From the NCBI GenBank assembly GCA_022567875.1, contig JADFGB010000049.1:1-7211 (forward strand): a DNA stretch of 7,211 nt, written 5' to 3'. The translations under genes were made by a program, and so were the position numbers. Numbering within the stretch: position 1 is the stretch's first letter; each line of letters opens with the position of its first letter. The notes below the pieces were generated by a model, which did not search any database, was not told the DNA's origin, and was given only the letters and a program-made list of their open reading frames with translations. Shown in pieces: positions 1-5,278 of this stretch. The stretch is from Bacteroidota bacterium. GTDB taxonomy: Bacteria > Bacteroidota > Ignavibacteria > Ignavibacteriales > Ignavibacteriaceae.

Positions 1-114
1 TTGAATAATCAAAACAGGTCTTGTTTTTTTAATTTCACCGGCAACAGTTGGAGCAAGATTTGCTAAATAAATATCTCCTCTACATAAGGGAAATATTATA
101 CCACTATTATTATT
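1..114 (-). CDS. MazF/EndoA-family mRNA interferase toxin, N-terminal fragment cut by the window edge
   Basis: The open frame from 114 down to 1 encodes RGDIYLANLAPTVAGE followed by IKKTRPVLIIQ, the hallmark N-terminal strand pair of MazF/PemK toxins (RGDIYxAxLxPxxGxE...RPVLIIQ). Family members cleave mRNA at short sequence motifs as dimers and are neutralised by the adjacent antitoxin. The gene directly follows the antitoxin, the usual antitoxin-then-toxin order. The rest of the protein lies outside the window. The frame is odd at its beginning: it is bounded by a TAG at 115-117 and contains no ATG, GTG or TTG before the RGD motif. The nearest ATG (83-85) is one base out of frame and runs straight into TAG. 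The start is therefore unresolved (an ATA at 94-96 or 97-99, a sequencing error, or a disabled gene), and the right boundary given is only the limit of the open frame. Family assignment is firm; integrity is not. Confidence 0.8.
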
Positions 115-355
115 CTAAGTCTGCAAATTTAAACTCGTCATCTGTTTTTAGATAATAATTATAGTTTGCTTCGTAACCTTCCCTTAATTGTTCCTCTAAT
201 TTTCTTTTTTCAAAATTATTTATAAACTTCTTTAATACTTTTCTTACTAATTCACCCAAACTTTTGTTCAATTCTTTTGCGACCCTTGAAGCAGATTCAG
301 TAAGTTCTCTTGGCATTAATAAATTTATTTTGTCTTTTTTAATATTATGTAACAT
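110..355 (-). CDS. EndoAI/MazE-like ribbon-helix-helix antitoxin
   Basis: 81-residue protein. Residues 8-45 fit a ribbon-helix-helix DNA-binding fold: a short strand (KINLLMP), then two helices with the ELNKSLGELVRKVLKKFI pattern. The acidic, aromatic tail from about residue 53 (LREGYEANYNYYL...DEFKFADLE) resembles the toxin-wrapping tail of Bacillus EndoAI, where a RRGY...FAE segment binds the toxin. Inference: it neutralises the MazF-like toxin encoded immediately downstream and represses the pair. The start at 355 is chosen because a perfect AAGGAGG lies four bases upstream; a longer in-frame extension to 451 would run into the neighbouring dehydrogenase gene and lacks family similarity. 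The reading frame ends in three consecutive stop codons (TAA TAA TAG, 104-112). No terminator is visible between it and the SDR gene upstream, so read-through from the pterin operon is possible. Confidence 0.82.
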   Translation of the reverse strand: MLHNIKKDKINLLMPRELTESASRVAKELNKSLGELVRKVLKKFINNFEKRKLEEQLREGYEANYNYYLKTDDEFKFADLE

Positions 356-359
356 ACAA

Positions 360-366
360 CCTCCTT
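360..366 (-). promoter_or_regulatory. Ribosome binding site that fixes the antitoxin start
   Basis: On the minus strand this reads AAGGAGG, followed by TTGT and then the ATG at 355-353. It is a full match to the anti-Shine-Dalgarno core and decides the start over the upstream in-frame ATG codons. Confidence 0.8.
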
Positions 367-368
367 TG

Positions 369-387
369 TACATATAAAATATACGTA
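369..387. promoter_or_regulatory. Imperfect palindrome, candidate antitoxin operator
   Basis: TACATATA (369-376), a 3-bp AAA centre, then TATACGTA (380-387): the arms match at 7 of 8 positions. It sits just upstream of the antitoxin ribosome site. Ribbon-helix-helix antitoxins commonly bind short dyads overlapping their own promoter, so autoregulation is the natural inference. The sequence is AT-rich, so a chance palindrome cannot be excluded. No convincing -35/-10 pair could be fixed here. Confidence 0.4.
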
Positions 388-425
388 AGAAACTTATGCA
401 ATTTAGAAGATTTAATCTCTGTTTT

Positions 426-1127
426 TTAAGGATTAGAGGGCCTGATATCAATTTCGCTTATAAGTGCATTCTCTGGTAGTTGCAAAATAACTGATACCGC
501 TTCAGCAATATCTTCTGAATGTAAAATTTTAGGGTTATTTTTTCTGTGACCGGTAAAGAATTCCGTATCAACAGACCCGGGGCAAACAGCTGCTACTTTT
601 ACTCCCGACTCTCTAACTTCCAACATTAATGAACGGGTAAAACCCATTAAGGCATGTTTGGTAGCTGCATACATAGTGCCTGTTACAAAAGAATTTTTTC
701 CGGCTAAAGAAGCTATATTGATTATAAATCCTGTACGTCTTTCTATCATTTGATTAATAACTGCTTTTGTAAAATTATAAACACCGTAAATATTAACATC
801 CATTTGCTTTTGAAAATCTTCTAAAGTCGAATCCACAAATTTTTTGAATATACCTATTCCGGCATTATTAACTAAAATATCTATTTTCTTTTGTTCAGCC
901 AATATTTTGCTAATTGAATCATTTACAAAATCAACATCAACTACGTCCCCGGCATAATAGTTACAGAAAACATCCAATTGGTTTATGTCGGATTTAACTT
1001 TTTTTAAGGCATCTACATCCCTTCCAAAAATAATAACATCATTTCCGTCCTTTGCCAAACGAATTGCAATTGCTCTACCTATTCCCCTGCTTGCACCGGT
1101 TACAACGGCTAATTTACTTTCACTCAA
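426..1127 (-). CDS. Short-chain dehydrogenase/reductase (SDR1), candidate pterin-side-chain reductase
   Basis: 233-residue classical SDR. Visible motifs: cofactor loop TGASRGIG at 10-17, FGRD at 34-37 (Arg14 and Arg36 favour NADP(H)), NNAG at 87-90, structural Asn112, and the catalytic set Ser140, Tyr153 and Lys157 in YAATK, then PGSVDT at 183-188. It has the usual length for a soluble single-domain SDR. It starts with TTG at 1127, chosen because AAGGAG lies eight bases upstream, and the TTG abuts the TAA stop of the preceding SDR gene. It is the last gene of the peroxiredoxin-PTPS-GTP cyclohydrolase-SDR run. Inference: in this setting it could be a sepiapterin reductase or another pterin reductase; motifs alone cannot separate this from 3-oxoacyl-ACP reductase-like or general carbonyl reductases. 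SDR assignment is very secure; substrate is open. Confidence 0.93.
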   Translation of the reverse strand: MSESKLAVVTGASRGIGRAIAIRLAKDGNDVIIFGRDVDALKKVKSDINQLDVFCNYYAGDVVDVDFVNDSISKILAEQKKIDILVNNAGIGIFKKFVDSTLEDFQKQMDVNIYGVYNFTKAVINQMIERRTGFIINIASLAGKNSFVTGTMYAATKHALMGFTRSLMLEVRESGVKVAAVCPGSVDTEFFTGHRKNNPKILHSEDIAEAVSVILQLPENALISEIDIRPSNP

Positions 1128-1838
1128 TTAAATATCTCCTTGTATTGGACGAAGAGTAATTTCTTCGGGTACAATATTTCGTTTTTGTAAATATATCCAC
1201 ACTATAAGCTGAGCAATGTCTTCCGGTTTCATCATTTCATCGGATTTTTTATTCCGAATTTCTGCAGGCCACATTGGTGTATCTGTTGCACCCGGTAATA
1301 TATTAATGACTCTTATGTTGTATTTTCTAACTTCTTCTCTTAATACATTTGTGTAACCGAGCAAACCCATTTTGCTTGCTGTGTAAATGCTGCTTAGTTC
1401 AAATATTTTTTCAGTAACAATTGAAAGTACATTTATAATAGTCCCTCCTCCATTTTTAATGAAATGAGGAAGAATTTGTTTTATAGTAAAAATTGAACCC
1501 ATCAAATTAGTGTTGATCACATCTTTAATTTCTTGAATTGAATTGTCTTCAGCATACTTAAATGTTGAAATGCCGGCATTATTTATCAAACAATTTATTT
1601 GGTTTGCTGAAGTTATTTTTTTAACCACCTGAACAACATTTGTAGAAGAAGCAACATTGCAGGGCATAACTTGCACTTTTAATTTTTCTTTTTTCAGGTC
1701 TGAATTAATCTTTTCAAGTCCGTTTATTCTTCTTGATGAAGCAATAACTTTACAACCAACACGAGCAAATTCCATTGCCGTAGATCTTCCGATCCCTGAA
1801 CTTGCTCCGGTTATCCAAACACAATTTTTATTTGTCAT
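1128..1838 (-). CDS. Short-chain dehydrogenase/reductase (SDR2), candidate sepiapterin-reductase-like enzyme
   Basis: 236-residue classical SDR with TGASSGIG at 10-17, a basic SRR at 35-37 after the second strand (NADP preference), NNAG at 86-89, Asn111, catalytic Ser139, Tyr152 and Lys156 in YTASK, and LPGATDT at 181-187. Its ATG overlaps the stop of the GTP cyclohydrolase gene by four bases (ATGA) and has no ribosome site of its own, so translation is probably coupled to folE. That tight coupling makes it the better of the two SDRs for the final tetrahydrobiopterin step: sepiapterin reductase is itself an NADPH-dependent SDR, and a Chlorobium sepiapterin reductase is known. This is inference from context; the motifs only prove an active-looking NADP-type SDR. 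It and SDR1 share architecture and may be an old duplication. Confidence 0.93.
   Translation of the reverse strand: MTNKNCVWITGASSGIGRSTAMEFARVGCKVIASSRRINGLEKINSDLKKEKLKVQVMPCNVASSTNVVQVVKKITSANQINCLINNAGISTFKYAEDNSIQEIKDVINTNLMGSIFTIKQILPHFIKNGGGTIINVLSIVTEKIFELSSIYTASKMGLLGYTNVLREEVRKYNIRVINILPGATDTPMWPAEIRNKKSDEMMKPEDIAQLIVWIYLQKRNIVPEEITLRPIQGDI
1136..1141 (-). promoter_or_regulatory. Ribosome binding site supporting the TTG start of SDR1
   Basis: Reads AAGGAG on the minus strand, eight bases before the TTG at 1127-1125. It lies inside the last codons of the preceding SDR gene. It is the reason to accept the non-ATG start. Confidence 0.7.
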
Positions 1839-2404
1839 AAATTTTTATGTGAAATTAAATTTAAGAATTCAGTTCTTGTTCTGGCGTCTTCTTTAAATAT
1901 ACCGTGTACAGCACTTGTTGTAGCAGAGGAATTTTGTTTTTGAACTCCTCGCATCATCATGCACATATGGAATGCTTCAGAGACAACCGCAACGCCCTGA
2001 GGTTCAAGGTATTCGTTTAAAGTATCTGCAATTTGCTGTGTCATTCTTTCCTGTACTTGTAAACGGCGAGCGAAAACATCCACAATTCTTGGTATTTTAC
2101 TCAACCCGACTATTTTACCATCCGGAATGTAGGCAATATGAATTTTACCATAAAACGGGAGCATATGATGCTCGCAAAGAGAGTAAAAATCAATATTTTT
2201 TACTAGTACCATCTCGTCATATTTTTCATTGAAAATTGCTCCGTTAAGTACTTCTGAAATATCTTTTTGATAACCGGAAGTTAAAAATTCGTATGCTTTT
2301 GCAACTCTTTGTGGTTTTTTTAACAATCCTTCGCGTTTTGGGTCCTCACCTATTTCTTTCAAAATATCTTTAACAGATTCTTCTAATTTATTTTTATCTA
2401 ACAT
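1835..2404 (-). CDS. folE: GTP cyclohydrolase I
   Basis: 189-residue enzyme converting GTP to 7,8-dihydroneopterin triphosphate, the entry step to folate and biopterin. Zinc ligands are visible: Cys77 and His80 in CEHHMLPF and Cys148 in HMCMMMRGV. His146 and His79 match the catalytic histidines of the family, and GLSKIPR and [15 protein letters not shown] give the substrate-pocket signature. The C-terminal half reads much like animal GCH1 (MRGVQK.N...FKED..TR.EFL). It is shorter than E. coli FolE because the N-terminal extension is reduced. The start at 2404 is chosen because it follows a GAGG site and gives the usual N-terminal helix; an in-frame extension to 2482 overlaps the PTPS gene. Two ATG-flanking bases separate it from the PTPS stop, and its own stop overlaps the SDR2 start, so it is embedded in the operon. 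Beside PTPS and SDR genes, biopterin supply is likelier than folate alone. Confidence 0.96.
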   Translation of the reverse strand: MLDKNKLEESVKDILKEIGEDPKREGLLKKPQRVAKAYEFLTSGYQKDISEVLNGAIFNEKYDEMVLVKNIDFYSLCEHHMLPFYGKIHIAYIPDGKIVGLSKIPRIVDVFARRLQVQERMTQQIADTLNEYLEPQGVAVVSEAFHMCMMMRGVQKQNSSATTSAVHGIFKEDARTRTEFLNLISHKNL

Positions 2405-2405
2405 T

Positions 2406-2810
2406 TTAACCTCTATACTCAAAGTAATTATTCTCTGTTTCATAAAGTTTAACAGAATAAAGTTTACCTTGTTTAATTTCATTTACTAACTGCTCCCAAA
2501 TGGCAACCACAATGTTTTCCGAAGTCGGGATCACACCTTGCATAAAGTCTGTTTCTATGTTTAGATTCTTGTGATCCATTTTATCGATTACTTTTTCGCG
2601 TATAATTTTCTTTAAATCTTTTTGATTTATAACGAAGCCGGTTGATTCATCGACTTTCCCTTTTACAATTACTTCCAATACATAATTATGACCGTGCCAA
2701 TTAGGATTGCTGCATTTTCCAAAAATCTTCAGATTTTCTTCATCGGAATAATTTGGATTATACAATCTGTGAGCAGCATTAAAAGTTTCCCTTCGTGTTA
2801 CATAAACCAT
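2406..2810 (-). CDS. 6-pyruvoyltetrahydropterin synthase-type enzyme (PTPS/QueD superfamily)
   Basis: 134 residues. Zinc ligands His14 (FNAAHRL), His39 and His41 (WHGHNY), catalytic Cys33, the Asp79-His80 pair (MDHKNL), the [12 protein letters not shown] segment at 95-106, and the pterin-anchoring Glu124 in [10 protein letters not shown]. The Cys-to-HGH spacing is C-x5-HGHNY ([13 protein letters not shown]), as in animal PTPS (CNNPNGHGHNY), whereas QueD of queuosine synthesis has C-x3-HGH. This favours conversion of dihydroneopterin triphosphate to 6-pyruvoyltetrahydropterin, the second step to tetrahydrobiopterin. The neighbours agree: GTP cyclohydrolase I is next and SDRs follow, with no queC or queE in view. 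The ATG at 2810 has GGAG six bases upstream, inside the end of the bcp-like gene, two bases beyond that gene's stop. A 7-deazaguanine role remains possible but less likely. Confidence 0.9.
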   Translation of the reverse strand: MVYVTRRETFNAAHRLYNPNYSDEENLKIFGKCSNPNWHGHNYVLEVIVKGKVDESTGFVINQKDLKKIIREKVIDKMDHKNLNIETDFMQGVIPTSENIVVAIWEQLVNEIKQGKLYSVKLYETENNYFEYRG

Positions 2811-2812
2811 AA

Positions 2813-3271
2813 TTAACTCCGCAGTGCTTCTAAAACTTCATTGTTGTGATTAGTAACTTTTACTTTTGGAAAGATTTTCTTCAATTTTCCTTTCTCATCA
2901 ATAATAAAAGTTGAACGAACGATTCCCATATATTTCCTTCCGTACATACTTTTTTCCTGCCAAACGCCGTATTTTTCTAATACTTTTTTATTTTCATCGC
3001 TTAACAATGCAAATGGTAATTTATACTTTTCTGCAAACTTTTTATGTCTTACTTCCGAGTCAGCACTTACGCCCAAAATTACAGCGTTTTCATTTATAAT
3101 TTTCTTAAAATCATCTCTGAAATTGCAAGCTTCTTTCGTACATCCGGGTGTGTCGTCTTTTGGATAAAAATAAAGAACAACTTGTTTGCCTAAAAAATCT
3201 TTTAACGATACCGATTTACCGGATTGATCTTTTAATGTAAACTGCGGTGCTTTTTTACCCTCTTCTAACAT
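2813..3271 (-). CDS. bcp: Thioredoxin-dependent thiol peroxidase, BCP/PrxQ type
   Basis: 152-residue peroxiredoxin of typical BCP length, cytoplasmic (no signal peptide). The active-site loop DDTPGCTKEACNFRDDF carries Thr41 and peroxidatic Cys44 (TxxC) and the resolving Cys49 five residues on, the atypical 2-Cys arrangement of BCP/PrxQ; Arg119 (VRSTF) completes the site. It reduces hydrogen peroxide and organic hydroperoxides with thioredoxin. AAGGAG lies eight bases before the ATG. It is the second of two tandem peroxiredoxin genes (16-nt gap) and ends two bases before the PTPS start, so it is co-transcribed with pterin genes. Inference: it may protect oxidation-prone tetrahydropterins or detoxify peroxide from uncoupled hydroxylation. 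Confidence 0.95.
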   Translation of the reverse strand: MLEEGKKAPQFTLKDQSGKSVSLKDFLGKQVVLYFYPKDDTPGCTKEACNFRDDFKKIINENAVILGVSADSEVRHKKFAEKYKLPFALLSDENKKVLEKYGVWQEKSMYGRKYMGIVRSTFIIDEKGKLKKIFPKVKVTNHNNEVLEALRS

Positions 3272-3287
3272 TTATATTTCTCCTTCT

Positions 3288-3761
3288 TTATTCGCTTAAT
3301 GCTTTTTTAATTGCTTCGTAATTTGGTTCATTACCTGCATCTTCCAATACTTCAGCATATTTAATATTTCCGTCCTTATCAATTACGAATGCGGATCTTT
3401 TTGCTACACCTTTAAAATCTAATTTACCGGGAACAAAAACATCGTACAAAGCGCCGTAACTTGCAGAAACTTCTTTATTAAAATCACTAAGTAAAGGAAA
3501 ATTATAATTGTTCTTTTCTGCCCACATTTGCAATGCAAAAGGACTGTCAACGCTTACACCCAATACTTGAGCATTGAGGTTTTCGTAACTCTTTAACTCA
3601 TCTCTGAAAGTGCACATTTCTTTTGTACATGTTCCTGTGTTTGCAAGAGGAAAAAATAAAAGTACTACATTCTTACCTCTGAAATCACTTAATGAAACTT
3701 TCTCAACATTACTGTTTAACAAACTAAAATCGGGTGCTTTATCACCTACTTTTAAAGACAT
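3288..3761 (-). CDS. Peroxiredoxin, AhpE/BCP-like
   Basis: 157-residue redoxin. The loop [21 protein letters not shown] holds Thr42, peroxidatic Cys45, a probable resolving Cys50, and Arg122 in [15 protein letters not shown], the [16 protein letters not shown] segment and the C-terminal [14 protein letters not shown] resemble AhpE-type peroxiredoxins, but the second cysteine five residues on is a BCP-like trait that the one-Cys AhpE of Mycobacterium lacks. It probably reduces peroxides using thioredoxin or another thiol donor. AAAGGAG lies six bases before the ATG. It is the first gene of the closely packed run that continues with bcp, PTPS, folE and the two SDRs. The two peroxiredoxins differ too much to be a recent duplication. 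Confidence 0.93.
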   Translation of the reverse strand: MSLKVGDKAPDFSLLNSNVEKVSLSDFRGKNVVLLFFPLANTGTCTKEMCTFRDELKSYENLNAQVLGVSVDSPFALQMWAEKNNYNFPLLSDFNKEVSASYGALYDVFVPGKLDFKGVAKRSAFVIDKDGNIKYAEVLEDAGNEPNYEAIKKALSE

Positions 3762-3786
3762 ACTTTTCTCCTTTGTAATAAATTAA

Positions 3787-3843
3787 TTTGAATAAGTAGA
3801 ATTTAAGTTACATTTTTTAAGAAAATTAAGCTACTTATTTAAG
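3787..3843. repeat. Inverted repeat in the intergenic region before the peroxiredoxin operon
   Basis: AATAAGTAG (3791-3799) pairs perfectly with CTACTTATT (3831-3839) across a 31-nt AT-rich loop, and the arms extend by TT/AA and two G-U pairs. It occupies the 110-nt gap between the DUF962 gene and the first peroxiredoxin. There is no T-tract after it on the minus strand, so it does not look like a terminator; a looped operator or leader structure is possible. Chance is not excluded in such AT-rich sequence. Confidence 0.35.
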
Positions 3844-3871
3844 AATGAATTTGATGTGATTTATTTAACTT

Positions 3872-4195
3872 TTATTGATCCTTGGAAGTGTCCAAAGATT
3901 TAGTCCCAATCAATATTTCAAAAAATAATTTGAAATCAGATAACAGACTCCATAGAGGATAAGAAAAAGTAGACGGTTTATTCTTTTCAAAAAAGAAATG
4001 ACCTACCCATGCAAACCCGTATCCAACAGTTGGAACTAAAATCCAATTAAGTATTGAAGCATAAAAAACTGCCTTTAGAAAGAATGTTAATACAAGTGTT
4101 GTCCCAATAAAATGCAGGGCTCTGCAAGTTTTATTTTTATGCTCTGATAAATAGTAAACATAAAATTCTTGAAATGAATTAAATTTATTATTCAT
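3872..4195 (-). CDS. DUF962 / Mpo1-like small membrane protein
   Basis: 107 residues matching the DUF962 (YGL010w/Mpo1-like) pattern: FxEFYxYYLSEHxN at 7-21, RALHFIGTT at 25-33, then VGYGFAWVGHFFFEKNKPSTFSYPLWSLLSDF at about 57-88. Conserved His19, His28, His66 and Glu70 could hold a metal. Two hydrophobic segments (about 27-43 and 46-67) and an amphipathic C-terminal stretch suggest an inner-membrane protein. Yeast Mpo1 is an iron-dependent dioxygenase acting on 2-hydroxy fatty acids; the role of bacterial members is not established, so this is family knowledge only. There is no good ribosome site before the ATG. It lies 71 nt after the hydroxylase gene and 110 nt before the peroxiredoxins, so it may share a transcript with either or neither. 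Family call fairly sure; function unknown. Confidence 0.85.
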   Translation of the reverse strand: MNNKFNSFQEFYVYYLSEHKNKTCRALHFIGTTLVLTFFLKAVFYASILNWILVPTVGYGFAWVGHFFFEKNKPSTFSYPLWSLLSDFKLFFEILIGTKSLDTSKDQ

Positions 4196-4216
4196 AATAC
4201 GATTTAAAGTTAATTC

Positions 4217-4228
4217 CTGCCACGGCAG
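4217..4228. repeat. Short GC-rich palindrome CTGCC-AC-GGCAG
   Basis: A 12-bp perfect-armed palindrome in the 71-nt gap between the hydroxylase and DUF962 genes, standing out against AT-rich surroundings. No adequate T-tract follows on the minus strand, so it is not a convincing terminator. It may be a copy of a dispersed short repeat, which one window cannot show. Confidence 0.25.
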
Positions 4229-4266
4229 ACAATTTTAATTTCTAATTCTCGTCAAAGGTGAAAAGT

Positions 4267-5091
4267 CTAATTACTTATTAGCCCTTTACTCTTAGTCCAA
4301 TCTCTAAATCCCTCTTCCAATTGTTCAAATGATTCAATTGTAAAAAGGATCGGTTGCAAATGCCATACATCATAATCCTGATTAATAATTTTTTCAACAT
4401 TAAAATCAACAACTTCAACAGCATCTGAAAGTGAATGCTGAACTTCTTCTTTTGAGGATAAGATACCGGCTCCATAAATTCTAAGTCCGGCTGAGTTTTT
4501 AATCAATCCAAATTCTACTGTAAACCAGTGAAATGTTTCAAGGCATTTGCTATCCATTCCTTCTGCATTTAATGCGGCTTCACCAAAAGTTTGATAAAAG
4601 GAAGCGAAGTTTTTATTAGTAAGTAAAGGCATATGTCCAAACATATCGTGAAAACAGTCAGGCGCTGGAGTATAATCTAATTCTTCGGTGCCGCGGATAT
4701 AATCAGTAGAGGGAAATATTTTTTGCCTGAGAAGTTCAAAAAAATCATTTGGGTCAATCAAACTAGGTACTCTTGCTACGCTCCATCCAGTAGCTTCCGT
4801 GAATACTTTGCTTAAATCTTTTAAGGCTGGGATTTTGCTTGATGTAAAATTTAATTTTTCGATCCCTTCTAAATATTCGTTACAAGCTCTACCTGGTAAA
4901 AAGTCAGTTTGTCTGTCGTAGAGAAATTTCCAATTATCGTTATCAGATTGAGGATAATTTGGGTAAATAATTTCATCACCAACGGGAACAGGCCCATCGA
5001 GTTTTTTAGGAATACACCTTGGGTCTATGCCTTCCTTAGCTGCTTTTTCATAAGCAGATAGAATTTTAGGATCTTTGATACCCTCTTTCAT
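4267..5091 (-). CDS. phhA: Aromatic amino acid hydroxylase, phenylalanine 4-monooxygenase type
   Basis: 274-residue tetrahydropterin-dependent non-haem iron monooxygenase, predicted to convert phenylalanine to tyrosine with O2. The iron triad is visible: His148 and His153 in PDCFHDMFGHMPLL and Glu193 in HWFTVEFGL; YIRGTEELDYTPAPD precedes it as in other hydroxylases. Trp189, four residues before the Glu ligand, matches phenylalanine and tyrosine hydroxylases rather than tryptophan hydroxylases, which have Phe there. There is no N-terminal ACT regulatory domain and no C-terminal tetramerisation helix, so it is the short bacterial catalytic form, comparable in length to Pseudomonas PhhA. The ATG follows AAGGAG by five bases. 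It stands upstream of genes for making tetrahydrobiopterin, which fits as its cofactor supply. No phhB-like carbinolamine dehydratase is adjacent. Substrate preference is inferred. Confidence 0.93.
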   Translation of the reverse strand: MKEGIKDPKILSAYEKAAKEGIDPRCIPKKLDGPVPVGDEIIYPNYPQSDNDNWKFLYDRQTDFLPGRACNEYLEGIEKLNFTSSKIPALKDLSKVFTEATGWSVARVPSLIDPNDFFELLRQKIFPSTDYIRGTEELDYTPAPDCFHDMFGHMPLLTNKNFASFYQTFGEAALNAEGMDSKCLETFHWFTVEFGLIKNSAGLRIYGAGILSSKEEVQHSLSDAVEVVDFNVEKIINQDYDVWHLQPILFTIESFEQLEEGFRDWTKSKGLISN

Positions 5092-5144
5092 TTTGGCTCC
5101 TTATTTTTTTTATAATCACAAATATTAGCCTGTTCAATAAAATA

Positions 5145-5173
5145 AGTATATCAGATTCAGTTTTTTTTATTAA
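5145..5173 (-). promoter_or_regulatory. Candidate sigma70-like promoter for the hydroxylase gene
   Basis: On the minus strand TTAATA (5168-5173), a 17-nt A-rich spacer, then TATACT (5145-5150), five of six matches to TATAAT. Transcription would begin near 5138, leaving a leader of about 47 nt before the ATG at 5091, which has its own AAGGAG at 5097-5102. Bacteroidota-type sigma factors prefer other motifs and AT-rich sequence gives many near matches, so this is tentative. Confidence 0.3.
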
Positions 5174-5239
5174 TTGTTATTTGAATGCATTAATTTGTGA
5201 TTTTATTGAAACAAATTCAATCTAAATTTAATATAAATT

Positions 5240-5264
5240 AAAAATACTCTAAGTTTAAAAGTAT
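5240..5264 (-). terminator. Weak intrinsic terminator after murB
   Basis: Fifteen bases beyond the murB stop the minus strand forms a stem ATACTTT/AGAGTAT (seven pairs, one G-U) with a 7-nt loop, followed by TTTTAATTT. The stem is AT-rich and the T-run is short, so it would be weak, but position and polarity are right for separating murB from the hydroxylase gene. Confidence 0.4.
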
Positions 5265-5278
5265 CGCCTAACTAACAA

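Noticed and set aside
356..451. N-terminal extension of the antitoxin to 451
   Set aside because: It would overlap the end of the SDR1 gene, adds residues unlike antitoxins, and ignores the perfect AAGGAGG just before 355.
1657..2232. Plus-strand open frames opposite SDR2 and GTP cyclohydrolase I
   Set aside because: They lie antisense to strongly recognised genes, have no family motif or ribosome site, and are composition shadows.
2406..2810. Annotating the PTPS-type gene as queD
   Set aside because: The cysteine-HGH spacing and the neighbours fit biopterin synthesis better, and no other queuosine gene is present in the window.
2911..3099. Plus-strand open frame opposite the BCP gene
   Set aside because: Antisense to a complete, motif-rich peroxiredoxin; hydrophobic low-complexity translation and no start signal.
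4278..4475. Minus-strand open frame inside the hydroxylase gene
   Set aside because: Overlaps the hydroxylase C-terminal half in another frame; lysine/leucine-rich with no recognisable domain.
5109..5137. TTGAAC-17-TATAAA as the hydroxylase promoter
   Set aside because: The hexamers and 17-nt spacer look good, but transcription would begin at or inside the AAGGAG site (5097-5102), leaving almost no leader; the TTAATA-17-TATACT pair further upstream is preferred.
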